This document shows positions 24,037 through 32,093 of a DNA stretch of 44,104 nt, piece by piece. The translations under genes were made by a program, and so were the position numbers. This DNA is from Candidatus Scalindua sp. (lineage in GTDB: Bacteria; Planctomycetota; Brocadiia; Brocadiales; Scalinduaceae). The notes below the pieces were generated by a model. It searched no databases and was not told where the DNA came from. It saw nothing but the letters and a program-made list of their open reading frames with translations. Numbering within the stretch: the first letter of the stretch is position 1; the number at the start of each line of letters is the position of its first letter. The DNA lies in NCBI GenBank assembly GCA_018648405.1, contig JABGRF010000162.1, positions 1-44,104 of the forward strand, written 5' to 3'.

Positions 24037-25005
24037 ATGACTACTGTTTCAAATCAAAAAACATGGTTAGAATCACACAGATACTACCCTTTTAGTGCCT
24101 ATCTAAGGGAAAATTTCTCCGTGAAGATTCACAAAGTTTCAATTCATGCCGGTTTCACGTGTCCAAACAGGGATGGATTGGTGGGTGTTGGTGGGTGTAC
24201 TTACTGTGCTAATGAAAGTTTCAGCCCAAATGTACGGGAAACCATCTCGCCTATAAAAGAACAGGTTGAAAAAGGTGTGGAGTATTTAAAAAGAAGATAT
24301 GGCGCTGAAAAGTTTATTGCTTACTTTCAGGCTTTTACGAATACATATGCAGATGTTGATACACTAAAGACTCGATATGATGAAGCGTTGTTAAACAATG
24401 ATGTCATCGGACTTTCAATTGGTACAAGACCAGATTGTATTACGGATGAAATACTGGCTCTTATTCATACGTATACTAAAAAATACCATGTATGGGTTGA
24501 ATACGGCTTACAGTCAATTCATGATCGTACCTTGAGAATGGTAAATCGTGGACACGATTACAAATCCTTTGAAGATGCGGTAATACGCACAAAAAACAGA
24601 GGTGATATAAAAATATGCGTTCACGTAATCCTTGGTCTTCCTGGAGAAGACAGGAATGACATGATGGAAACGGCCCAAGCAGTTTCTTCTATGGGTATTG
24701 ACGGAATAAAACTCCACCATCTGTACATTGCTAAGAATACGGCAATGGCTGAAGATTACGCCAAGGGTAACATTAAGACATTGGAAGTGGAAGAGTATGT
24801 TTCGCTTGCTTGTGATTTTTTAGAAAGAATTTCTCCGGACATAGTTGTGCAAAGATTAGTTGGTGATACACATGGCGACTCCTTAATTGCACCAGTTTGG
24901 AAAGCAAACAAGGGTGATGTATTTGCTGCAATTACAAATGAATTAAAACATCGCAATTCATATCAAGGTTCAAAATATACGCCATCATACCCTACGTTAC
25001 CGTGA
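24037..25005 (+). CDS. YhcC-type radical SAM protein (TIGR01212)
   Basis: 322 residues. Cysteines C42, C54 and C57 in CPNRDG...GGCTYC have the unusual Cx11CxxC spacing of this radical SAM subgroup. WLESHRYYPFSAYLRENF, YFQAFTNTYAD, GTRPDCI, VWVEYGLQSIHD and GDTHGDSLIAPVW are family hallmarks. The enzyme binds a 4Fe-4S cluster and S-adenosylmethionine; its substrate is unknown to me. It appears to stand alone: a noncoding region precedes it and a new promoter follows. Confidence 0.9.
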   Translation: MTTVSNQKTWLESHRYYPFSAYLRENFSVKIHKVSIHAGFTCPNRDGLVGVGGCTYCANESFSPNVRETISPIKEQVEKGVEYLKRRYGAEKFIAYFQAFTNTYADVDTLKTRYDEALLNNDVIGLSIGTRPDCITDEILALIHTYTKKYHVWVEYGLQSIHDRTLRMVNRGHDYKSFEDAVIRTKNRGDIKICVHVILGLPGEDRNDMMETAQAVSSMGIDGIKLHHLYIAKNTAMAEDYAKGNIKTLEVEEYVSLACDFLERISPDIVVQRLVGDTHGDSLIAPVWKANKGDVFAAITNELKHRNSYQGSKYTPSYPTLP

Positions 25006-25046
25006 ATATAAGTACTTTAGACCTTATCGTACGAGAGCAATAATGC

Positions 25047-25076
25047 TTGACATGATAAAGTTTGGATAGATATAAT
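25047..25076 (+). promoter_or_regulatory. Consensus sigma70 promoter of the tRNA-like element
   Basis: Perfect TTGACA (25047-25052), an 18-base spacer and perfect TATAAT (25071-25076). This is the best promoter in the window. Transcription would start near 25083, about 25 bases before the tRNA-like sequence. Confidence 0.85.
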
Positions 25077-25107
25077 TCTTTAGCTTCGTTTTCTACCAAA
25101 TTTGAAT

Positions 25108-25177
25108 GCGGGCGTAATTCAGTGGTAGAATATTGCTTCACAAGCTGGGTGTCGTGAGTCGAATCCCATCGCACGCT
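25108..25177 (+). tRNA. Aberrant tRNA-like element, Gly-type body with CAC anticodon
   Basis: The sequence folds as a cloverleaf close to bacterial tRNA-Gly. The acceptor GCGGGCG pairs with CGCACGC with one mismatch, and the D arm is ATTC AGTGGTA GAAT. The anticodon loop TTCACAA has anticodon CAC (Val), one base from the Gly anticodon CCC. The anticodon stem ATTGC/GCTGG is poor, with only three pairs at most. The T stem GTGAG/CCCAT has a mismatch and its loop TCGAAT has six instead of seven bases. Position 26 is missing and no CCA is encoded. The D-stem first pair is A-T where Gly tRNAs have G-C, so both sides changed together. It is either a decaying tRNA gene or a divergent RNA with a special role. 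The perfect promoter just upstream favours expression. Confidence 0.5.
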
Positions 25178-25183
25178 CTCTAT

Positions 25184-25295
25184 GCAAACAATAATTTAGT
25201 ATTCGTAAATTTTCGGCATTAATGCCTTTGCCAGAGAGAAAATTTATCAACTCGTAGATTGCACTGAGTGGTAGATTCTGTTTGCTATTGTTTGC
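25184..25295 (+). ncRNA. Nested inverted repeats downstream of the tRNA-like element
   Basis: Outer arms GCAAACAATA (25184-25193) and TATTGTTTGC (25286-25295) are perfect complements. Inside lie AAATTTTC (25207-25214) against GAAAATTT (25238-25245) and the palindrome GGCATTAATGCC (25215-25226). AGTGGTAGA at 25267-25275 repeats nine bases of the tRNA-like D arm. This could be the structured leader of the LytM gene (start 25350) or part of one RNA with the tRNA-like element. Confidence 0.4.
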
Positions 25296-25349
25296 TGGCA
25301 GACAGGGAAAATTCAATGAATAGCATAAATCTGAAGGAGAGCACGTCGG

Positions 25350-26093
25350 TTGAGAAATATTCCGGTTTCAAAAGGGTTTGGTAGCGTCGTGATGGTGTTT
25401 CTCATCATGATCCTCCTTACAGGATGTGCTACAAGTTACAGAACCGGTGTGTACCCTCCTCCAAAACTTAAAAAAGAATTAGATTCATTAAAATCTAATA
25501 CAAGAACTCAAAAATCTACAAGATATACGATTAAAAAAGGTGATACTATATGGCGTATAGCACACAATAATGGTGTTTTGCCTGACGAAATTATAAAAGC
25601 TAATAAAATCAAAAATGTCGAGAATATTAAGCCTGGACAGCAATTAATTATACCAAGAGGTGTTAACGTTGGTAAAGCTGCACCTGCAAGGAAGGCTTCT
25701 GTGTATACCAGGAAGTTAAATGAATCATTTAAATGGCCTATACGTGGCAAGATATTGTTCGGATTTGATAAATGGATAGATGGGTATAAGAACAAAGGAG
25801 TTGATATACAGGCGGTTAATGGACAGCCTGTGAAGGCATCAAAAAGCGGTATAGTTGCATTGACTTCAGATACACCTGATGGATGGGGCAAGGTTGTCGT
25901 ACTTCAGCATGATGATGGCTCTTACACATGGTATGCATATAATTCCAGAATACTTGTCAAAAAAGGAGATTATGTTCTTCAGGGACAGACCATTACAGAG
26001 GCAGGCAGTACCGGTAGGGCAAAGGTAGAGAAACTCCATTTTAAAATATTTTTACACGGAGTACCTGTAAACCCGATATCTCACTTACGATAA
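25350..26093 (+). CDS. LysM/LytM (M23-like) lipoprotein, probably inactive
   Basis: 247 residues from a TTG with AAGGAGA upstream. A lipoprotein signal ends at LLTGC (C26). A LysM peptidoglycan-binding domain spans about 59-108 (YTIKKGDTIWRIAHNNGV...PGQQLIIPRG). The C-terminal M23 domain (about 130-247) has lost catalytic residues: the HxGxDI entry is NKGVDIQ, and the usual YAHL is YAYN, while LHFKI keeps its histidine. Such degenerate LytM proteins (EnvC, NlpD) activate cell-wall amidases rather than cut peptidoglycan. Its transcript may begin at the 25047 promoter, placing the tRNA-like element in its leader. Envelope location is clear, role inferred. Confidence 0.85.
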   Translation: MRNIPVSKGFGSVVMVFLIMILLTGCATSYRTGVYPPPKLKKELDSLKSNTRTQKSTRYTIKKGDTIWRIAHNNGVLPDEIIKANKIKNVENIKPGQQLIIPRGVNVGKAAPARKASVYTRKLNESFKWPIRGKILFGFDKWIDGYKNKGVDIQAVNGQPVKASKSGIVALTSDTPDGWGKVVVLQHDDGSYTWYAYNSRILVKKGDYVLQGQTITEAGSTGRAKVEKLHFKIFLHGVPVNPISHLR

Positions 26094-26210
26094 ATGATTA
26101 TATGCGGATTACAAAGCAAATAGTATAAATCCTAGTTTAATCAATAATTTGTAATGCCATGCAAATTCTTTCCTTTTGCAGGAATTTTACAGACATTTTT
26201 TTATAAATTA

Positions 26211-26684
26211 ATGAAAAATATTTGGGCACCATGGCGTAAGGAATTTATATTGAGTAGAAAAGAAGAGAGTTGTTTTTTCTGTGATGCTATAAAAGACAAT
26301 CAAGACCGTAAGAATCTGATTTTGTATAGAGGCAAGGAGTGCTTTTGTATACTAAATAAATATCCATATAATAATGGTCATTTAATGGTTACACCAAACC
26401 AGCATAAAGACGATTTGACAAAATTAACCAATTCGGAAATGTTGGAATTTATGACCTTAACGAGGGACATGAAGGATATTTTGAGCAAAAAAATGAATCC
26501 TGATGGTTTCAATATGGGAATTAATCTTGGAAAAGTTGCAGGAGCTGGTGTTGTCGGTCACATACACTTGCATATAGTTCCGAGGTGGAAAGGCGATACA
26601 AACTTTATGCCTGTTATTTCCGAGACTAAAGTCATTCCACAGTCACTCGATGATTTATATGTTGAGTTGAAAAATTGTTTTTAA
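26211..26684 (+). CDS. HIT-family nucleotide hydrolase/transferase
   Basis: 157 residues from the ATG at 26211, chosen because homologues begin NIWAPWR; an in-frame ATG at 26154 would add 19 residues, and neither has a Shine-Dalgarno. A CFFC pair near the start and the catalytic GHIHLHIVPRW histidine triad are intact, as are NKYPYNNGHLMVTP and FNMGINLG. This subtype resembles Ap4A phosphorylase-like HIT proteins acting on diadenosine polyphosphates or nucleoside phosphoramidates. Next in line is dgt, so a nucleotide-housekeeping theme is plausible. Confidence 0.88.
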   Translation: MKNIWAPWRKEFILSRKEESCFFCDAIKDNQDRKNLILYRGKECFCILNKYPYNNGHLMVTPNQHKDDLTKLTNSEMLEFMTLTRDMKDILSKKMNPDGFNMGINLGKVAGAGVVGHIHLHIVPRWKGDTNFMPVISETKVIPQSLDDLYVELKNCF

Positions 26685-26737
26685 ACTTACAGAGCTCATA
26701 TCTGCTTTTAAATTCGTATAACTTTGAATAAATATCA

Positions 26738-27889
26738 ATGCTGACAAGAGAAGAACTGGAAAAAAGGGAAGATATCTATCTGGCTTCTTATGCTATGAAA
26801 AGCATGAATACGCGTGGAAGAGCACACTCTGAGGATGAGCATCCTTATCGAAGTGTTTATCAGAGGGATAGAGACAGGATTATCCATTCCACTGCTTTCA
26901 GAAGATTGGAATATAAAACACAGGTATTTGTAAACCACGAGGGAGATTACTATCGAACGCGACTTACCCATTCAATAGAAGTTGCTCAGATTGCCAGAAG
27001 TATATCAAGGGCATTATGTTTGAATGAGGATCTTTCAGAGGCAATAGCCCTGGCACATGATCTGGGCCATACGCCATTTGGCCATTCTGGTGAAGATGCT
27101 CTCAGAATATTAATGAAGAATCATGGCGGATTTGAACATAATATTCAGGGCCTGCGCGTTGTTGATATACTGGAAAAGCGATATTCTCAATTTTCAGGCC
27201 TGAACCTTTCGTGGGAGGTCAGAGAATCAATCGCAAAGCACAAATTACTTTCAGATGATCCAAATGTTATTAAATTTGATTTAAACAAACAGCCCCTTCT
27301 TGAGGCAAAAATTGTAGATATTGCTGACTCTATTGCTTATGACAATCATGATATAGATGATAGTTTAAAAGCAGGGTTGATTACGGAAAGCGGTCTGCAG
27401 GAAGTTGAATTATGGAGATATGCAAAAGAGAAGGTAAGCGAGCAGTATAGTAATCTTACTAAAGAGATGCAAAATATACATACGATAAAATACCTGATCA
27501 ACATGGAGGTGACGGATTTGATTACGCATACACAATTCATGATTGAAGAGATGAAGATAAAAACAACCGATGATGTACAGAGGTGTAAAGAAAGACTGGT
27601 ATCCTTTTCGCCTGAAATATCTAAAAAGAAGCTGGAATTGCAGGAATTTTTACAGCAAAACGCATATAGCCACTACAGAGTTGTTCGAATGTCTGACAAG
27701 GCAAAACGGTTCGTAGAGGAGTTGTTTAATGCATTTATTGAAAATCCTATGCAGCTTCCACCAGAATACCAAAAATGGATCGAAGAGACTGGACTTTATC
27801 AGGGTGTTTGTGACTATATAGCCGGAATGACTGACAGGTTTGCTCAGGATGAGTACTTGAAACTTTTTTATCCTTATGAAAGGGTATGA
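26738..27889 (+). CDS. dgt: dGTP triphosphohydrolase-like HD protein
   Basis: 383 residues. It has the HD-domain ligands in TRLTHSIEVAQIARSI, then LAHDLGHTPFGHSGE, and a later DIADSIAYDNHDIDD aspartate. The opening HPYRSVYQRDRDRIIHSTAFRRLEYKTQVF is typical of Dgt-like proteins. It hydrolyses dGTP (or other dNTPs) to the nucleoside and triphosphate, affecting dNTP pools. It overlaps ispD by four bases (ATGA), so the two are cotranslated. The shorter dgtB-like subtype may act on several dNTPs. Confidence 0.92.
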   Translation: MLTREELEKREDIYLASYAMKSMNTRGRAHSEDEHPYRSVYQRDRDRIIHSTAFRRLEYKTQVFVNHEGDYYRTRLTHSIEVAQIARSISRALCLNEDLSEAIALAHDLGHTPFGHSGEDALRILMKNHGGFEHNIQGLRVVDILEKRYSQFSGLNLSWEVRESIAKHKLLSDDPNVIKFDLNKQPLLEAKIVDIADSIAYDNHDIDDSLKAGLITESGLQEVELWRYAKEKVSEQYSNLTKEMQNIHTIKYLINMEVTDLITHTQFMIEEMKIKTTDDVQRCKERLVSFSPEISKKKLELQEFLQQNAYSHYRVVRMSDKAKRFVEELFNAFIENPMQLPPEYQKWIEETGLYQGVCDYIAGMTDRFAQDEYLKLFYPYERV

Positions 27890-28581
27890 TGAAAGCAGAT
27901 GTTTCTGTAATAATGCCAGCTGCAGGTCTTAGTCTCCGTATGGGAGCCAATGTAAGAAAGCCGTTTATAATGATAGGTGAAAAACCTATTTTTTTTTATA
28001 CACTGGAAAAATTCTCTAAACTAAAAAGAGTAAAAGAGATTATCTTCGTGGTAAATGAGAAAGATCGATCAACTGTTATTGAAAAATGGTCTGATGAGCT
28101 TAAAGCATACAAGGTAACGAAGATTGTTACGGGAGGTGAACGCAGGCAAGATAGTATCTATAACGCCCTTGCTCATTTAGATTCCCACACCAATATAATT
28201 CTGATACATGATGCCGTAAGGCCTTTGATAAAAAATGATGAAATTGAGGCCGTTATTAAAAGCACTGAGGAGAAGGGCGCTGCTATTGTTGCAAGTCCTA
28301 TGAAATTGACGGTGAAAAAAGTTGATTCAAATCTTGAAATAGTTGAAACAGTTCCCAGGCATGATCTGTGGATGGCACAAACGCCTCAAGGTTTCAAAAG
28401 AGACTTGCTGGTGAATGCTTATGATAAGATAAAGGATACAATTGATGAATTTACTGATGATGCGGAGGTTGTTGAAAAAGCCGGTCATACAGTAGGCATA
28501 GTTTCAGGGAGCTATGATAATATTAAAATTACAACACGTGAGGATTTAAAGCTGGCGGAATTGCTATTAGTAAAATATTAA
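27886..28581 (+). CDS. ispD: 2-C-methyl-D-erythritol 4-phosphate cytidylyltransferase
   Basis: 231 residues, the usual length. It has the nucleotide-binding PAAGLSLRMG, VTGGERRQDSIYNAL, ILIHDAVRPLI, ETVPRHDLWMAQTPQGF and TDDAEVVEKAGH motifs. It makes CDP-ME from MEP and CTP in the non-mevalonate isoprenoid pathway. It overlaps dgt by four bases and converges on the SHOCT lipoprotein gene. No ispF follows. Firm assignment. Confidence 0.96.
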   Translation: MMKADVSVIMPAAGLSLRMGANVRKPFIMIGEKPIFFYTLEKFSKLKRVKEIIFVVNEKDRSTVIEKWSDELKAYKVTKIVTGGERRQDSIYNALAHLDSHTNIILIHDAVRPLIKNDEIEAVIKSTEEKGAAIVASPMKLTVKKVDSNLEIVETVPRHDLWMAQTPQGFKRDLLVNAYDKIKDTIDEFTDDAEVVEKAGHTVGIVSGSYDNIKITTREDLKLAELLLVKY

Positions 28582-28621
28582 AGCAATACTTTTAGAAAAA
28601 TTCTATTACTTATTTTTCAGA

Positions 28622-29722
28622 TTAAAAGTTTTTTAATAATCTGTTTTTCTTGTAGTTATAATCTTCATCTGTTATAAAGCCTTCATCTCTCAATTCCAGA
28701 TACTCTGCCAGGATATCTTTAATGTTTCTTTCTCCTACGCCATCGTCATGCTCTGCCAGAAGATCACTTTTCTTATGATCGTAATCGGTGCCACTGATGA
28801 ACCCATCTTCTTTCAGTTTGCGAAGGTCATTAAATTTATTTTTTATGCTCTTTGTTTGTTTGCTGCCCAGAATTAATGCCTTCCTCAGTTTGTAATCTTC
28901 TTTGGTAATAAGTCCGGTCGCTTCTAATTCTTTAAGTTCCAGAAGCTGGTCTTTAATACTCACTCTTTGTATAACAATTTGAGAGGAACCACCTGGAACG
29001 ATTTTGCCGGTAGTTTGCTTATCAGTGGGTATTTCTTCCTTTCCGTAGTCTTCTTCTTTTACAAAAGTATCTTTCTTTAAATCGATTATTAGCCAATTTT
29101 CATGCCCTCTTTTAAATTTTTGATCTGGGCGTATACTTAGCTTCCAAAACGGGTTTTTCGTTATACTGAATGGATCAACAAACTCATCCTCCGCTGTCTG
29201 TCCAAATACATTTTCCTCACCTTTGTCTTCCGCATCGGTATATTGTATTTTTGAGAACACAATATTTAATTTATCGTTTAAGATGAACAACCCAAATATG
29301 GTGTCTGCTCCTCCAGCCTTAAAAAACCCTTTTCCTTTATTGAAATTTGAATTAACTAATATGTATTGCGATGGGGATGCTTTTGTAAAAGCATCAGCCA
29401 TGTGGGATGTCAAATTCAATAATTCACTCTTCTTAAAAACATTCCGTTCTTTGCTCCAGCTGCCAATGTTTTTTTCTTTAAAAAAAATAGCTTCAAGTGC
29501 ATTTGAAAATATTTTTTTGTTCAAATATTGGGGATGATCAAGAAAGGTCTTTGACGTCCCCTCAGTACTTTGTACAGCTTCAAGTCTTACATACGTCTTG
29601 CCTTGATTATATATATTGTCTCTTGGGCTTCTAACCTGACTATCCTTGACCAAGGAACTAAAATCGGTGCAACCAATTGTTCCGAATAAAGCAACAAGTA
29701 ATAAAATATGTTTAAAATTCAT
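28622..29722 (-). CDS. Lipoprotein with three C-terminal SHOCT repeats
   Basis: 366 residues. A lipoprotein signal ends at GTIGC (C18). Residues about 60-215 form a domain shared with the next gene upstream, including SQYILV, DKLNIVFSKIQ, DPF and GHENWLIIDL. The C-terminus has three SHOCT-type helical repeats: 256-285 (KELEATGLITKEDYKLRK), 292-323 (RKLKEDGFISGTDYDHKK) and 334-366 (LELRDEGFITDEDYNYKK). SHOCT segments are short oligomerisation or interaction modules. The N-terminal domain is not one I recognise. It overlaps its paralogue by 11 bases. An envelope-bound, oligomeric structural or sensing protein is inferred. Confidence 0.8.
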   Translation of the reverse strand: MNFKHILLLVALFGTIGCTDFSSLVKDSQVRSPRDNIYNQGKTYVRLEAVQSTEGTSKTFLDHPQYLNKKIFSNALEAIFFKEKNIGSWSKERNVFKKSELLNLTSHMADAFTKASPSQYILVNSNFNKGKGFFKAGGADTIFGLFILNDKLNIVFSKIQYTDAEDKGEENVFGQTAEDEFVDPFSITKNPFWKLSIRPDQKFKRGHENWLIIDLKKDTFVKEEDYGKEEIPTDKQTTGKIVPGGSSQIVIQRVSIKDQLLELKELEATGLITKEDYKLRKALILGSKQTKSIKNKFNDLRKLKEDGFISGTDYDHKKSDLLAEHDDGVGERNIKDILAEYLELRDEGFITDEDYNYKKNRLLKNF

Positions 29723-30602
29723 TCAAAAGTTCCTTCTTTTTCAATTCATAATCTTCATCTGAAATCAACCCTTCACTGCTGAGAACTTTTAATTCTTTTA
29801 GCTTATCTCGTACGTCTTGATATTTTTGTTTTTCTTCAACGAAGTTATTGCTGGTTCTTACTTTTCTTTCGATGGTTCTTGCCCGTGCACCTGCTTTAAG
29901 TGAATTATCATCAACTTTATTACTGGTGTTACCACCGCCAGCTACACCATATAAATTACTACTCAAATCTAAGATAAGCCAGTTTTGATGTCCCGGTGCA
30001 AACCGTTGTCCTTCCATGGGAATAAGATTCCAGTGACCACTTCGCTTCACTTCAAACGGATCTTTAAATTTACTCTTATTACTCTTCCTAAATGATCTTC
30101 CATCGTTAACGCTTTTCTTATTTTGAATATCGCTAAATACAATGTTGAGTTCGTTATTTGATATAAACATGCTGAAATAACTTTGGGCATCAGCCAAAAG
30201 CACCTTGTCAACAGTAGAGAAAACTAAAATATCTTGAGAATCATTGGCCATTGAAAATGCACTAAGTATCGGAGGTATAATAACCTGTAATTCTGCTTTT
30301 TGGTATAACCGTTGTTTGCCTTTTGTGCCGAGCATTAAGTTTTTCTGCGTGTAGAAAATGGATGAAAGAATATTTGTGAGTCCCCCTGCAGTAAAGTAAT
30401 ATGGGTGATTATAGTTTTTCTTTATTACGTCTCCTTTTTCGTCAAGTTCTTCCCGTATCTCAACTGACGTATTATTATCATTGACCGTTGCTCCAACGAT
30501 GTTACTTTTTCTAGGTGCCTTTTTATTGTATGAGTAGCAGCCAATTACTAGAGAGAGCAATAAAAGCAAAGATATAAATTTAGGTAAATAATATTGTTTC
30601 AT
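29712..30602 (-). CDS. Paralogous lipoprotein with one SHOCT domain
   Basis: About 296 residues from the ATG at 30602, preferred because it gives a clean signal (YYLPKFISLLLLLSLVIGC, lipobox cysteine C22); an in-frame ATG at 30614 is four codons longer. The central domain matches the 28622 protein in HPYYF, SQDILVFST, NELNIVFSDIQ, DPF and GHQNWLILDL. A single SHOCT repeat (LSSEGLISDEDYELKK) ends the protein. It starts 15 bases after radA and overlaps the paralogue, so the three genes are probably cotranscribed. The pair arose by tandem duplication, followed by gain or loss of SHOCT repeats. Function unknown. Confidence 0.8.
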   Translation of the reverse strand: MKQYYLPKFISLLLLLSLVIGCYSYNKKAPRKSNIVGATVNDNNTSVEIREELDEKGDVIKKNYNHPYYFTAGGLTNILSSIFYTQKNLMLGTKGKQRLYQKAELQVIIPPILSAFSMANDSQDILVFSTVDKVLLADAQSYFSMFISNNELNIVFSDIQNKKSVNDGRSFRKSNKSKFKDPFEVKRSGHWNLIPMEGQRFAPGHQNWLILDLSSNLYGVAGGGNTSNKVDDNSLKAGARARTIERKVRTSNNFVEEKQKYQDVRDKLKELKVLSSEGLISDEDYELKKKELLNEF

Positions 30603-30616
30603 AGCTCCATCCATTC

Positions 30617-31972
30617 CTAACAGATTTTATCAGTTGCTTCTGCCAGAGAAGATACCTCGATCATATTAAGAGATTTTATTTGTGAAGTGTCTTTAGTATT
30701 ATCTTTCGGAATAATTGCATTTTCAAACCCAAGTCTTGCGGCTTCTTTTATTCTACTATCAAGCTGGCTAACTCCTCTCACTTCACCACCTAAGCCTAGC
30801 TCACCTATTATGATAGTGTTGCCTGGTATTATGATATCCTTGAAACTGGATACAATTGCAATCGCAATCGCAAGATCTGCCGCCGGTTCCTCGATTTTTA
30901 CACCGCCAACAACATTTACAAAAATATCATATCCTCCTAAAAGAAGACCCGTTCTTTTTTCCAGCACGGCTAGTATCATGGTAACACGATTGTGATCAAC
31001 GCCACTCACTTTACGTCCTGGCATTCCAAAGCTTGACTTGGTTACTAGCGCCTGTACTTCTACAAGCAGGGCTCTTGTCCCTTCAATACATGAAATGATT
31101 ACAGAGCCAGAGTTTAAATTATGTGTTCTGGAGAGAAAAATTTCTGAAGGGTCTTTAACTTCTCGAAGCCCATTTTGATACATCTCGAAAATACCTATTT
31201 CATTTGTAGGCCCAAAGCGATTCTTCACTGCTCTTAGTATTCTGAACGACATGAATTTCTCGCCTTCAAAGTACAGTACAGTATCAACTAAATGTTCCAA
31301 TACCTTGGGTCCGGCGATCATTCCTTCTTTTGTAACATGTCCAACCAAGAAAATAGAAGAATCTGTTTTCTTTGATATTTGAATTAGTTCATTAGCACAT
31401 TGCCTGACTTGTGAAACGGTTCCCGGTGATGATTCAAGTTCTGGCTTGAATATAGCTTGTACTGAGTCCACTATGACGAGCTTGGGCTTGATTTTCTTGA
31501 TGTGCTCAAGAATAACATTTAAATTGTTTTCCGCAACCAAAAAAATATTATTCGATGTGACATTGAGTCTGTCTGCACGTAATTTTATCTGCGCAGTTGA
31601 TTCTTCTCCTGTTACATATAATGATAGGCAGTCCTGCTCGCTGAAATTTTGGCATACTTGTAATAAGAGTGTTGATTTTCCTATTCCAGGTGTGCCACCA
31701 ATCAAAACTGCTGAACCAGCCACTATGCCTCCACCTAGAATTCTGTCAAATTCTTCGATGCATGTATGCGTCCTAAGTTTACTAACCGGCTTTATATCTG
31801 ATATACAGGCAGGGCTTTCTATATCATATTCTGGAAGGATATGTGATGGTGTGGATTCGCAAATTTCCTCTGTCATTGAATCCCATTCTTCGCAACCAGA
31901 GCATCGACCTACCCATCTATTCGATTTCCATCCACATTGCTGACAGACAAAAACAGTACTGGATTTTGCCAT
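30617..31972 (-). CDS. radA: DNA repair protein RadA/Sms
   Basis: 451 residues. A zinc finger has C10, C13, C24 and C27 (CQQCG...CSGC). The RecA-like ATPase has Walker A GGTPGIGKST (92-101) and the RadA-specific KNRFG (250-254). The C-terminal Lon-protease-like domain (about 330-450) follows with AADLAIAIAIVSS and GELGLGGEVRGV, the protease serine being absent as is normal. RadA is a branch-migration helicase helping recombination. It lies after clpC, matching the order mcsA-mcsB-clpC-radA of Bacillus, with a terminator in between. Confidence 0.96.
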   Translation of the reverse strand: MAKSSTVFVCQQCGWKSNRWVGRCSGCEEWDSMTEEICESTPSHILPEYDIESPACISDIKPVSKLRTHTCIEEFDRILGGGIVAGSAVLIGGTPGIGKSTLLLQVCQNFSEQDCLSLYVTGEESTAQIKLRADRLNVTSNNIFLVAENNLNVILEHIKKIKPKLVIVDSVQAIFKPELESSPGTVSQVRQCANELIQISKKTDSSIFLVGHVTKEGMIAGPKVLEHLVDTVLYFEGEKFMSFRILRAVKNRFGPTNEIGIFEMYQNGLREVKDPSEIFLSRTHNLNSGSVIISCIEGTRALLVEVQALVTKSSFGMPGRKVSGVDHNRVTMILAVLEKRTGLLLGGYDIFVNVVGGVKIEEPAADLAIAIAIVSSFKDIIIPGNTIIIGELGLGGEVRGVSQLDSRIKEAARLGFENAIIPKDNTKDTSQIKSLNMIEVSSLAEATDKIC

Positions 31973-32037
31973 AATATAACGTATTGTATTTTAAAATTTG
32001 TATTACTGTTTTAGGACGCTATATTCCTGATAACAAT

Positions 32038-32065
32038 AAAAAAGGGGCTTGGTAGCCCCTTTTTT
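32038..32065 (-). terminator. Intrinsic terminator after clpC
   Basis: AAAAAAGGGGCT, loop TGGT, AGCCCCTTTTTT: a 12-base stem with symmetric A/T flanks that can act on either strand. It separates clpC from radA. Confidence 0.9.
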
Positions 32066-32093
32066 ATAACTCGAACTTTATAATCACTATTAA

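Noticed and set aside
26154-26210. 19-residue N-terminal extension of the HIT protein
   Set aside because: Homologues begin at NIWAPWR and there is no start signal at 26154.
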